16,414 nt of DNA from Alphaproteobacteria bacterium (GTDB taxonomy: Bacteria > Pseudomonadota > Alphaproteobacteria > SP197): the NCBI GenBank assembly GCA_022822575.1, contig JAJEBJ010000265.1:1-16414 (forward strand), given 5' to 3'. The notes beneath the pieces were generated by a model. The model was not told the DNA's origin. It searched no databases and was given only the letters and a program-made list of their open reading frames with translations. This document shows positions 7,019 to 15,222 of the stretch, one piece after another (position 1 is the stretch's first letter; each line of letters begins with the position of its first letter). Made by a program: the position numbers and the translations under genes.

Positions 7019-7945
7019 TCAGGGTGTTACGAGGCCACGGCTGGCGAGGTCGCGGAAGGAGGAGACGGTGTGGTTGATGCCGTCCTCGAGCGAGACGGCG
7101 GGCCAGTCGCCGACGAGGGCGCGCAGGGCACTGTCATCTTGGTCGAGGGGGAGATCGATCCGGGTGTCGGCGACCGTGACCCGGGCTCCGGGGACGGACC
7201 GGTTGATGATGGCGGCGATCTCGGGCGTCGAGGCCTTTACGCCACCGAGGTTGCAGACGTGGTGACCGGAGACCGTGGCGTCCGCGCAGGCGATGAAGGC
7301 ATCTGCCACTTCGTGGACGTGCTGCATCATCATCGTCGTGTCGTAGGCGATGCAGTAGGGCTCACCCCGGGCCGCCGCCAGCATCGCCTTCGTCGGCGAC
7401 GAGGTCATGCCCTGATCGCGGCCCGGGCCATAGACCGTGTGAGGCCTGATACCGATGCTGGAAACCTGCCAGTCCTGCCAGTAGATCGCCGCCACACCCT
7501 CGTTGGCGCGCTTGTAGACTCCATAGAGCGTGTTGGGTCCCGACCTTTCCGCCGCCGGCAGGGACGCAACCGAGCTGGCATAGACCACATGGCGGACGCC
7601 GGCGTTGCGGGCCGCCTCGAAGAGAGCGACATGCCCCGCCACGTTGACGGTGGCGCCAGCCACCGGATCCGCTGCACAGAACGGTATCTGCAGGGCGGCA
7701 AGATGAATGATCACCCGAGGCCGCAGTCGCATGACGACATCGCCAAGGGCAGCCGTGTCGGTGATGTCGACTTCTTCCCAGGGAAGGGCACGGGCCGCGT
7801 CTTCGACCATCGCCAGGCGGAGGCGGCGCCGGTCATCGGCGAGGTCGAGGGCGACAACCTCACGGCCCGCCTGGCTGAGACGCGCCACGATCCAGGCGCC
7901 GATACACCCGGCGGCACCCGTGACGAGAAGGGGTCGCTTTTCCAT
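7019..7945 (-). CDS. NAD-dependent epimerase/dehydratase-family protein (extended SDR)
   Basis: A 308-residue extended short-chain dehydrogenase/reductase. The N-terminal Rossmann motif TGAAGCIG (residues 9-16) binds NAD(P), followed by an acidic residue in LDLAD that favours NAD. HLAA at 81-84, SSVAS near 124 and the catalytic pair Tyr141/Lys145 in YGVYK are all present, so it should be active. It resembles sugar-nucleotide epimerases and related oxidoreductases; the substrate is unknown. It is the last gene of the minus-strand operon: its ATG lies three bases after the stop of flavoprotein B. That coupling suggests it acts on the same catabolite, perhaps oxidising a hydroxyl on the carbon skeleton, but this rests on context only. 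Confidence 0.88.
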   Translation of the reverse strand: MEKRPLLVTGAAGCIGAWIVARLSQAGREVVALDLADDRRRLRLAMVEDAARALPWEEVDITDTAALGDVVMRLRPRVIIHLAALQIPFCAADPVAGATVNVAGHVALFEAARNAGVRHVVYASSVASLPAAERSGPNTLYGVYKRANEGVAAIYWQDWQVSSIGIRPHTVYGPGRDQGMTSSPTKAMLAAARGEPYCIAYDTTMMMQHVHEVADAFIACADATVSGHHVCNLGGVKASTPEIAAIINRSVPGARVTVADTRIDLPLDQDDSALRALVGDWPAVSLEDGINHTVSSFRDLASRGLVTP

Positions 7946-7948
7946 CGG

Positions 7949-9910
7949 TCAGGCAGAGAGTGCCACGGCGATCTCCAGTCCCTCGAGAACCGCCTCTTCG
8001 GCCGTCCGTGGCGAGAGGGCATCGCCGATGATGTGAAGTCCACGCTGCCCCTCGTTTTCGAGCTGCTCGTGGAGAGTGGCCACGCGACGGTGTCCCTGGG
8101 CCAGGACCAGGGTGTCGACATCACCAGCAATGAGCGGTTCGCCATTGGTCATGTGCTGGAAGTATACCGTATCCCCGTCAGCGCCGAACAGCCGAGCGTA
8201 GGCGCGGGTTTCGACACCGAGCCCATCCAGAACACCGATCCAGTGGTCCCTGAGATAGGACTGGAGATTCTGTCCGGGCTGTGTGCCCTGGCAGTAGAGA
8301 CGCACATGGCAGCCGTTGCGCGCCAGCATCTCGGCGACACCCAACCCGGTCCAGTCGCAGCGCCAGTCGGCGATGACGACCCGCGAGCCGACGTTGGCTT
8401 CGCCCTTGATCACCGACCATGCATCCACTCCGCGCATGTCTCCTTCGAGGAAGGGCAGGTAGGGAACCGCGCCCGTCGCCACGATCACGGCGTCGGGTGC
8501 CAGACGCCTGATGGAGCCTGCGCTTGCAGCCCTTCCCTTCACCACCCGGACACCGGCCTCCGTTACCTCGCGGGAGAGATTGGTGATGATGCCGCCGAAC
8601 TCGGCGCGGCCCGGAAGCATCTGCGCGAGGCGGGCCTGGCCGCCCAGTTCGCTTTCCTTCTCGACGAGTGTCACGTCGTGCCCGCACTCGGCGGCCGTGG
8701 CGGCCGCCTTCATGCCTGCTGGCCCTCCTCCGGCCACGACAACCTTCAGTGCTTGAGCCGCCCGTGTCCTGACATGGGGGAACCGGCGTTCACGACCGGT
8801 CTCGGGATGCTGGATGCACGAGACGACAGCACCCATGTGGCGGTGACCGATGCAGGCCTGGTTGCAGGCGATGCAGGCGCGGATCGAGTCCGCCCTGCCC
8901 GTTGCGGCCTTCCGGGCGAAATCGGGGTCGGCGATGAGGGCCCTGACCAGGCAGACCATGTCAGCCGCGCCCGAGGCGATCACCTGCTCGGCCGCGTGAG
9001 GCTGGTTGATGCGCCCGCCCAGCATGGTCGGCACGCCGAGATCCCGTCGCAGCTCTCCGGCCGCCCTCGAGAGGTATGCCGGCTCTACGGCCATGGGCGG
9101 CACGATGTGGATGGCGCCGCCGACGGACGCGCCTGATCCGCCGATCACGTTGACGTAGTCGATCAGACCGTCATGCGCCAGGGACTGCGCCACCTGCCGT
9201 GATTCCTCGGGCGACAGGCCGCCATGGTCGAGTTCGTCAACCGAAATACGGATGCCCAACACCAGGTCGCCGCCGACAGCTTCGCGGATGGCACCAAGCG
9301 ACTCGTTCAGGAATCGCATGCGGTTCACGAAACTGCCACCGTAGTCGTCCTCGCGCCGGTTGGTGCGCGGATTGACGAACTGGGCCGGCAGATAGCCCAT
9401 GGAGACCACGTACTCGACACCATCGAGTCCGGCTTCGGCCATGCGCCGGGCGCCGTCGCCATAGGCTTTGACGATATCGCGGATGAGGGCAAGGGACATC
9501 GGCGCGGGCATGACGTGATGGCGTTCATCGGGCACTTCCGATGGTGCCCAGGCAGCCAGCAGCGCCCCGTTCTTCCGGTTGGCGACCGCACGGCCAGGGT
9601 GGAAAAGCTGGCCGAACATGCGGGCATCGTGACGGTGTGCGGCATCCGCCATCATCTTCAGGTCGGGAATGGCGTCGTCGTCGCTCACGGCCAGCAGGCT
9701 GTGACGCACCTCGTAGCTTTCATGGACAGTGTGGGCCTCGGTGATGATGAGGCCAACTCCTCCCCGGGCGCGGGCCTCGTGATAGGCGACGAGGTCCGCC
9801 ATGGTCCCCGGCTGGCGGCCCTGGCTTGTGCCATGGGGACCGAAGACCACGCGATTGGAAATTTCCAGACCGCCCAGTTCGATGGGCCTGAAGAGGTTGG
9901 GGAACGACAC
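7949..9910 (-). CDS. Flavoprotein B: TMADH/DgcA-like NADH:flavin oxidoreductase, probable N-demethylase
   Basis: A 653-residue, two-part flavoprotein. Residues 1-~340 form an old-yellow-enzyme-type FMN barrel with the QFVNP..NRREDDYGGS signature. Cysteines 346, 349, 353 and 365 (CIACNQACIG) bind a 4Fe-4S cluster, and GGGPAG at 394-399 begins a Rossmann FAD/NAD-type domain. This is the architecture of trimethylamine dehydrogenase, 2,4-dienoyl-CoA reductase and the dimethylglycine and N-methylproline demethylases. Where TMADH and enoate reductases carry a histidine before the conserved G/S-Y-L, this protein has Met171 (VVSMGYL). It begins with GTG at 9910, seven bases beyond the lower edge of flavoprotein A's stop; the ribosome site is weak, consistent with coupling. 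Context favours oxidative N-demethylation, but the exact amine is unknown. Confidence 0.87.
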   Translation of the reverse strand: MSFPNLFRPIELGGLEISNRVVFGPHGTSQGRQPGTMADLVAYHEARARGGVGLIITEAHTVHESYEVRHSLLAVSDDDAIPDLKMMADAAHRHDARMFGQLFHPGRAVANRKNGALLAAWAPSEVPDERHHVMPAPMSLALIRDIVKAYGDGARRMAEAGLDGVEYVVSMGYLPAQFVNPRTNRREDDYGGSFVNRMRFLNESLGAIREAVGGDLVLGIRISVDELDHGGLSPEESRQVAQSLAHDGLIDYVNVIGGSGASVGGAIHIVPPMAVEPAYLSRAAGELRRDLGVPTMLGGRINQPHAAEQVIASGAADMVCLVRALIADPDFARKAATGRADSIRACIACNQACIGHRHMGAVVSCIQHPETGRERRFPHVRTRAAQALKVVVAGGGPAGMKAAATAAECGHDVTLVEKESELGGQARLAQMLPGRAEFGGIITNLSREVTEAGVRVVKGRAASAGSIRRLAPDAVIVATGAVPYLPFLEGDMRGVDAWSVIKGEANVGSRVVIADWRCDWTGLGVAEMLARNGCHVRLYCQGTQPGQNLQSYLRDHWIGVLDGLGVETRAYARLFGADGDTVYFQHMTNGEPLIAGDVDTLVLAQGHRRVATLHEQLENEGQRGLHIIGDALSPRTAEEAVLEGLEIAVALSA

Positions 9911-9916
9911 CCCGGT

Positions 9917-11881
9917 TCAGACCCCGGACCCCGACTGGAGTCCTTCCAGGACAGCCTCTTCGGCTGTCCTGGGAGCCAGCGCGTCACCAATGAGGTGGCA
10001 ATCCACGTCCTTGTCCACCAGCTCTTCCCACAACCCTGCTTCACGCCTGTGGGGGGTGGCGAGCACGAGGGTCTCGACCTCCTCACAGATGATCGGCTGG
10101 CCGCTCGTGACATGCTGCATGAAGACGCTCTCCTCGTCGCACCCGTAGAGACGGGCATAGGTGATGACATCGACGCCGAGCTTGTGAAGCTCGCCCATCC
10201 AGCCGTCCCGCACCATCATCGGCAGGTGCTCGCCCGCCATGGGTCCGTTGACCGCAAGGCGCACGGAGCAGCCATCGCGCGCCAGTTTCTCCGCCACACC
10301 GAGCCCGATCCAGTTGGCATGCCAATCGTAGACCACGACCCTGGTTCCGACGTTGGCCGTTCCGGCCGCCACAGCCCAGGCCCCGACGACATGCGCCTGG
10401 TCCATACCCTCGAGTTCGGGGCGCTCCTCGACCGCGCCGGTAGCGCAGATCACCACGTCCGGACTGAGGGGCATCAGCGTTTCGGCGGTCGCCATGACGC
10501 CTGTCCTGACGTCGACTCCGTGGATCGCGCACTCCCGCAGGAGGTTTGTGACGATTCCGCCGAACTCGGCCCTGCCCGGCAGGGCCTGGGCGAGCAGCGC
10601 CTGGCCTCCCGCCTGGCGCGCCGCCTCGAGGAGGATGACCTCGTGACCGCGCTCGGCCGCCACCGCCGCCGCCTTGAGACCCGCCGGCCCGCCGCCGGCG
10701 ACGATGACCCTGCGTGGTCGCGTCACCGCCTGCCGGGTGCCGTAGGTCAGTTCCCGCCCGGTTTCGGGGAACTGGATGCAGGAGATGGCAAAGCCTTTCA
10801 GGCGATGCCCGATGCAGGCCTGATCGCAGCCGATACAGGCGCGGATGTCCTCCACCCGGTTCTCGAAAGCCTTCTTCACGAAGTCCGGATCGGCAATGTG
10901 ACCCCGCACGATACCGACCATGTCGGCCCCGCCCCTGGCGAGAATGTCCTCGGCGATCTGCGGCTGGTTGATGCGTCCGGCCACCAGCACCGGCATGCGT
11001 GTCACCACCTCCTTCAGCGCGGCCGACTTCTCTCCCGGGTAGCCCGCCTGGAAATGCATGTGGGGAATGATGTGCTGCCAGCCCGTATAGGTCGCCGTCG
11101 AACCCAGAACGACATTGAGGTAGTCGAGGACACCGTCCGCATCGAGGGCCGCCGCGGCTTCGCAGGTTTCCGCGATGGTCAGCCCTTCCTCGTCCATTTC
11201 GTCGGCCGAGATCCTCAGACCGACGATGAGGTCATTCCCGACCTGGGAACGGATGGCGGCGGCAACCTCGCGCACGAACCGCATGCGGTTGGCGAAGCTG
11301 CCGCCATACTCATCGTCACGCCGGTTGAGCCGTGGATTGAGAAACTGGCTGGCGAGATATCCCATCGACGAAATGATCTCGATTCCGTCGAGCCCCGCTT
11401 CGGCCATGCGCGCCGCACCGGCACCGTGAGCCTTGACGATGTCGCGGATCAGGTCGCGCGTGAGCGGTGCGGGAACGGTCTTGTACATCTCGTCGGGCAC
11501 CGCCGAAGGCGCCCATGCCGTCATCTTCGTGCCGTCGATGGAGGCCGCCGCAACCCTGCCGGGGTGAAACACCTGGCCGATCACGCGCACCCCATGATCG
11601 CGTCCCAGGCGCGCCAGCCGGGAGAGACCCGGGAGGCAGTCGTCACTCGTCGCCCAGGCGCGGCCCGGCGGCATGTAGGTCTCGTGGACACAGTGGACCT
11701 CGGTCATGACCATGCCGACGCCACCCTTCATGCGCGCTTCGTGATAGGCCAGCATGGCATCGCCGATGCGGCCGCCCTCCGAGAGCGCCGTATTGTGGCC
11801 CGGCACGAAGACCCTGTTCCTGATTTCCCTTCCCCTCAGCTCCAAGGGGGAGAAGAGATGCGGGAAAACCGGATGGGTCAT
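9917..11881 (-). CDS. Flavoprotein A: TMADH/DgcA-like NADH:flavin oxidoreductase, probable N-demethylase
   Basis: A 654-residue paralogue of the next gene, with the same order of parts. There is an FMN barrel (QFLNPRLNRRDDEYGGS around 179-195), a 4Fe-4S site at Cys349/352/356/368 and GGGPAG at 396-401. The tail reads LIGDALAPRTAEEAVLEGLQ. As in its paralogue, the residue before GYL is methionine (Met173). The start is the ATG at 11881: GGAG lies eight bases upstream and this ATG overlaps the stop of Rieske B as ATGA. A longer frame with an ATG at 11935 would run into the Rieske gene. Relatives oxidatively remove N-methyl groups from tertiary or secondary amines, releasing formaldehyde and passing electrons on through the Fe-S cluster. 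No DgcB- or ETF-like acceptor gene is visible here. Confidence 0.87.
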   Translation of the reverse strand: MTHPVFPHLFSPLELRGREIRNRVFVPGHNTALSEGGRIGDAMLAYHEARMKGGVGMVMTEVHCVHETYMPPGRAWATSDDCLPGLSRLARLGRDHGVRVIGQVFHPGRVAAASIDGTKMTAWAPSAVPDEMYKTVPAPLTRDLIRDIVKAHGAGAARMAEAGLDGIEIISSMGYLASQFLNPRLNRRDDEYGGSFANRMRFVREVAAAIRSQVGNDLIVGLRISADEMDEEGLTIAETCEAAAALDADGVLDYLNVVLGSTATYTGWQHIIPHMHFQAGYPGEKSAALKEVVTRMPVLVAGRINQPQIAEDILARGGADMVGIVRGHIADPDFVKKAFENRVEDIRACIGCDQACIGHRLKGFAISCIQFPETGRELTYGTRQAVTRPRRVIVAGGGPAGLKAAAVAAERGHEVILLEAARQAGGQALLAQALPGRAEFGGIVTNLLRECAIHGVDVRTGVMATAETLMPLSPDVVICATGAVEERPELEGMDQAHVVGAWAVAAGTANVGTRVVVYDWHANWIGLGVAEKLARDGCSVRLAVNGPMAGEHLPMMVRDGWMGELHKLGVDVITYARLYGCDEESVFMQHVTSGQPIICEEVETLVLATPHRREAGLWEELVDKDVDCHLIGDALAPRTAEEAVLEGLQSGSGV

Positions 11882-13017
11882 GTCATGGTCTCCACCACGA
11901 GTCGTGCGAAATGCTGGTGCGAGGAATCCCAGCATGGCGCCAGCACGCCTCCCTCAAAGGCTGGCGACTGGCGCCCTTTCTGCATCCACTCGATGGCGTT
12001 GACGTCCTCCCGGTTGAGTTCATCCCACATGTCGTAGACTCCCTGGCGCGCTTCCTCCCATTCGGGATCCGAGGCCGCATCGCCGATGAGGAAGACGTGC
12101 AGGTGCTCGATCGTGTGGTCCGGCGCCAGGGGAAACACCTGGAAGACCGTCAGCTGGTCGGGCCAAATCTGATAGCAGCAACTCGGGAAGAGATGGTAGG
12201 CCGCCTCGAGGCGTTCGAGACCGGGCGCCAGACCGGGATAGTACGGCAGACCCACACCGCGTCCGGGCTCCGGCTGTTCGAACGTGCTCTCAATATGGAT
12301 GAGCTTCTCCTCCCAACCGAATCCCTTGCGTCCCTCGGACGGGGCAAAGGCATCGAGACGCGGGTGAATGGCGAAGACATGGTATGTGTCGAAGTAGTTC
12401 TCGAAGACGAGCTTCCAGTTGGCCCTGAACTCCCAGGTCAGGGTCTTCGCCAGGCGCAGCGCGTCGAGATCGTGACCGGCGAGGCGGCGCGCCAGGGGCG
12501 CGATATAGTCTTCAAACGGCTCGGCCTCGCCGTCCAGATTGATGAAGATCGCCCGGTGAAAGCGCGCCAGGCGGATCTCCACCAGTCCCGGTCCTGCTTG
12601 AGGCCGGTCGTGCCGGCCGGCGCCGTCGAAATGCGGCCGCTGCACCAGGACGCCGTCAAGTCCGTATGACCACGCATGGTAGCGGCAGGTCATGTGCCTG
12701 CGGCGCCGGCACGGGTGCTCCACCAGGATGGCGCCCCGGTGGCGGCAGACATTGTGAAAGGCCCTGATCGTGCCATCGCGGCCATGCACCAGGACCACCG
12801 GGCGGTTCCCCACCGTGGTCGGGAAGGTGTCGCCGGCCTCGGGGATGTTGTCGAGCGAGCCGGCATACATCCAGGCGCGGGCGAAGAGACGCTCGTTTTC
12901 CAGTTCCAGCCACGCCGGATCGGTGTAGCAGGCGTTGGGAAGGCAGGACCCACCCTCACCAGGCGGCCTCTTGAGATTGTCGGCAACCTCCTGCGTGATG
13001 TAGTGGTCGAGCGTCAC
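11878..13017 (-). CDS. Rieske non-haem iron oxygenase B, alpha subunit (quaternary-amine demethylase type)
   Basis: A 379-residue Rieske oxygenase. The 2Fe-2S ligands are Cys91-His93 (CRHRG) and Cys111-His114 (CRYHAW). The mononuclear iron site is DTYHVFAIH (Asp210, His213, His218), and NREDVNAIEWMQ probably carries the third, acidic ligand. The bridging residue is Asp210, as in most of the family, whereas carnitine monooxygenase CntA uses Glu. Overall form fits the glycine betaine/stachydrine/choline oxygenase group, which hydroxylates an N-methyl (or adjacent) carbon. The second cluster motif is off-consensus: CRYHAW rather than CPYHGW. The GTG at 13017 overlaps the stop of Rieske A as GTGA and has GGGGAG six bases upstream; a longer frame to 13611 is only a shadow of Rieske A. 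No reductase is encoded nearby. Confidence 0.87.
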   Translation of the reverse strand: MTLDHYITQEVADNLKRPPGEGGSCLPNACYTDPAWLELENERLFARAWMYAGSLDNIPEAGDTFPTTVGNRPVVLVHGRDGTIRAFHNVCRHRGAILVEHPCRRRRHMTCRYHAWSYGLDGVLVQRPHFDGAGRHDRPQAGPGLVEIRLARFHRAIFINLDGEAEPFEDYIAPLARRLAGHDLDALRLAKTLTWEFRANWKLVFENYFDTYHVFAIHPRLDAFAPSEGRKGFGWEEKLIHIESTFEQPEPGRGVGLPYYPGLAPGLERLEAAYHLFPSCCYQIWPDQLTVFQVFPLAPDHTIEHLHVFLIGDAASDPEWEEARQGVYDMWDELNREDVNAIEWMQKGRQSPAFEGGVLAPCWDSSHQHFARLVVETMT

Positions 13018-14180
13018 GCCACGCTCCCCTTGCCGTTCATCATCAGTTCGACGACCTTGCTGGAGAACATGTGGGTGGCGGGATCCCAGAAGGGGGAAAG
13101 CGAGCCGCCGTCGAATCCGGGCGAGACCCGTCCCCGCTGCATTGACTCGAGGACGCCGATATCTTCCAGGTTGAGGGCATCCCAGGTCTCGAAGACCCGG
13201 CCTCGCACCGTGTCGCAGGCCTCCGCCATGGCATCGGGATCGAAGAGAAAGTGGATGGTCTCCCGGGTCCTCCCCGGGGCTTCCGGCTCCGCCACCAGAA
13301 CGGCGATGTGATCGGGCCACAGGTTGATGTTGCAGGTCGGTATCACGGTAAAGGAGCGGCCCTCCCTGTGGAGGGCGTCCGGCAGGCCGCGGAACCGTGG
13401 CAGCCCCACGCCACGGCCTTCCTCCGGCCGCGCAATCACGTGCCAGGTCATCGCCAGGTGAGGGGCGATGAAGGTCATCGGGTTGCTGGTTTCCAGGGGC
13501 GCGAAGGCGCACAGCGCCGGGTGGATGGCGAACTTGTGATAGACGTCGATGAAGTTCTCGTGAACGTGCTTCCAGTTGGCGGTGATGTCGAAGACCAGGC
13601 TGCCGCCCCATGCCAGGGCGGAATGCTGCCAGCCTGCCAGGTGATCGTCGATCGGCGCCATGTGGCGGTCGAGCGGACCGGCATGGCCATCGATGTTGAC
13701 GAACAGCATGCCCCGCCAGCTCTCGCAGCGCACTCCGGCGAGACTGGCGCGGTGGTCCGGCTCCGTGTCATGGCGGCCGCCGCCGTGGAAGTGGGGACGG
13801 GCGCGTATCCTGCCATCGAGACCATAGCTCCAGCCATGGTAGGGACAGGTCAGGGCTCCCAGTCTCCTGCGGCATTCCGTAACGATGACGGCACCCCGGT
13901 GCCGGCAGACATTGTGGAAGGCAGCGACACCGCCGTCGTGGCCACGCACCAGCACGATCGGACATCCGGCGACGCGCACCGGCAGGCAATCGCCGGCCTC
14001 GGGAATCTGGCTCTCGAATCCTGCCAGCATCCACATCGACCACATCAGGCGCGTGCGTTCGAGTTCAAGCCAATCCCGGCTCGTGTACGCCACGTTGGGA
14101 AGCGCACTCCCGGCATGCAGGCGCTCCAGGGCCCCTTCCCCCAGCATGCCGGCTATGAGATCCCGGGACTCACCCTGCAT
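13014..14180 (-). CDS. Rieske non-haem iron oxygenase A, alpha subunit (quaternary-amine demethylase type)
   Basis: A 388-residue Rieske oxygenase and first gene of the five-gene operon. Cluster ligands are Cys92-His94 (CRHRG) and Cys112-His115 (CPYHGW). The catalytic iron site is DVYHKFAIH (Asp212, His215, His220), and NLEDIGVLESMQ matches the acidic-ligand region of the family. It is a clear paralogue of Rieske B. I chose the ATG at 14180: it places LPN at residues 27-29, the same distance as in Rieske B, and leaves a palindrome at 14203-14215 outside the gene. ATGs at 14240 and 14273 are alternatives. GGGGG lies just upstream. The family demethylates or hydroxylates betaine-like compounds with O2 and needs a separate ferredoxin-type reductase, which is absent from this window. 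Confidence 0.87.
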   Translation of the reverse strand: MQGESRDLIAGMLGEGALERLHAGSALPNVAYTSRDWLELERTRLMWSMWMLAGFESQIPEAGDCLPVRVAGCPIVLVRGHDGGVAAFHNVCRHRGAVIVTECRRRLGALTCPYHGWSYGLDGRIRARPHFHGGGRHDTEPDHRASLAGVRCESWRGMLFVNIDGHAGPLDRHMAPIDDHLAGWQHSALAWGGSLVFDITANWKHVHENFIDVYHKFAIHPALCAFAPLETSNPMTFIAPHLAMTWHVIARPEEGRGVGLPRFRGLPDALHREGRSFTVIPTCNINLWPDHIAVLVAEPEAPGRTRETIHFLFDPDAMAEACDTVRGRVFETWDALNLEDIGVLESMQRGRVSPGFDGGSLSPFWDPATHMFSSKVVELMMNGKGSVA

Positions 14181-14202
14181 CACGGCCCCCGTTTCACGGA
14201 CG

Positions 14203-14215
14203 AATCTGCCAGATT
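14203..14215. promoter_or_regulatory. Candidate operator palindrome upstream of the demethylation operon
   Basis: AATCTG-C-CAGATT is a perfect six-base inverted repeat with a one-base spacer, 22 bases before the chosen Rieske A start. A second TCTGCCA copy lies at about 14226-14232, in direct orientation. This arrangement suits a repressor or activator site. If translation instead starts at 14240, the palindrome would be coding. Confidence 0.35.
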
Positions 14216-14457
14216 TAGCTGACGTCTGCCATATCTCCATCGAGGCGACCCGCTTCGGGCTCCACCACGGCACTTCATGCCGGTCCGGCCGTCATGCACG
14301 TCCGGTCTCCTTGCCGGTTTCGCGTGTCGCGTTGTAGTTTTGTCTCCGTTGAGAGGTGCAGGGGTTCAAAGGATCACGCGGCGACACAGCAATTGCGGCA
14401 ATGGCTGTCCGGTGTGCCTGGGGACCGTCCCATGTCAGTGGATGAGGAGGACACCCG

Positions 14458-14892
14458 ATGATGGTTCTTCGCGTGATGGTGATCCTGACGGCGTTTGCCG
14501 GCTGCGCCATGGCAGCAGGCAGCGGCACGACCGGCAACACGGCAACGTTGTCTGACGCCGTTGACCTCGTCGAGTCGGGCGACTACGGGGAAGCACTCGT
14601 TCTCCTGGAGGATCTCAATCGCAGGGAGTCCGGCAATCCGGATACTCTGAACATGCTGGGGTACGCATCACGCCTCATCGGCAGGCTTGACGACGCCTTC
14701 ACGTGGTACGGGATGGCTCTGGCCATCGACCCACTGCATCGAGGGGCCAATGAGTACCTGGGAGAACTCCTGCTCGAGACCGGCGACGTCGCAGAGGCGA
14801 GGGAGCGCCTTGCGGCTCTCGAAATCGCGTGTCCGTATGGCTGCGAGGAACGGGACGAACTCGCTGAGGCCATTGCTGCGGCCACTCAATAG
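14458..14892 (+). CDS. Small exported TPR-repeat protein
   Basis: A 144-residue protein with an N-terminal export signal: a hydrophobic run at about 4-20 containing AFAGC, which might be a weak lipobox (Cys16), or signal peptidase cleavage after AMA. After it come tetratricopeptide repeats. The clearest is at about 61-92 (TLNMLGYASRLIGRLDDAF, then ALAIDP), with partial repeats before it (GDYGEALVLL) and after it (GELLLETGDVAEARERL). A CPYGC motif (Cys125, Cys129) near the C-terminus could form a disulphide in the periplasm. AGGAGG at 14445-14450 is ideally placed for the first of two adjacent ATGs. TPR proteins act as protein-binding scaffolds; the partner is unknown. It is divergent from the Rieske operon and lies upstream of the binding-protein gene. 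Confidence 0.85.
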   Translation: MMVLRVMVILTAFAGCAMAAGSGTTGNTATLSDAVDLVESGDYGEALVLLEDLNRRESGNPDTLNMLGYASRLIGRLDDAFTWYGMALAIDPLHRGANEYLGELLLETGDVAEARERLAALEIACPYGCEERDELAEAIAAATQ

Positions 14893-15222
14893 AGTCCCGG
14901 AGTCAGCGCGATTCAGACTGTGGCCCATGCGTCCCCGGGGCAGGTCCACGCAACCACGCCAATCACACCCAATCAGTGATGTGCGCTGAGCGTCTTTCGG
15001 GTGCCAGGGGGACCCTTGGTCTGGTCGTCTGCGATCCCATCCCGGGCGGGCAGTGCTGCTCCGGCGCCTTGCCCTGCAACGGTTCAGAACGCCGTCACGG
15101 GAACGGCTGCGCCAGACGCAATCGTTCTTGCTACTTGCGCACGGCCACATCGTGTCGCATAGAATGGGTCCGGAACGCCCGGCAAGGGTGCTTCTGAACG
15201 TCAACTGGGGAGACACACAATC
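14893..15222 (+). other. 330-base intergenic stretch upstream of the binding-protein gene
   Basis: No convincing open frame or RNA gene is visible; the minus-strand frame spanning this stretch has no recognisable product. The 3' portion should hold the promoter and leader of the binding-protein gene. No strong terminator follows the TPR gene, so some read-through is possible. Confidence 0.4.
15135..15165 (+). promoter_or_regulatory. Possible sigma-70-type promoter for the binding-protein gene
   Basis: TTGCGC (15135-15140) and TAGAAT (15160-15165) resemble -35 and -10 boxes with a somewhat long 19-base spacer. The -10 matches five of six consensus bases. It lies about 57 bases before the ATG, a sensible leader length, but the call rests on pattern alone. 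Confidence 0.3.

Noticed and set aside
6935..9136. 733-codon plus-strand open frame
   Set aside because: It lies antisense to the SDR and flavoprotein B genes, has no recognisable motifs and low-complexity composition; long antisense frames are expected in GC-rich coding DNA.
9224..12037. 937-codon plus-strand open frame
   Set aside because: Antisense to both flavoproteins and the end of Rieske B, whose motifs are unmistakable. It is a mirror frame.
13018..13611. Upstream extension of Rieske B to a 577-residue protein
   Set aside because: The extra residues come from the shifted frame of Rieske A. The GTG at 13017 with GGGGAG upstream gives a normal-length enzyme.
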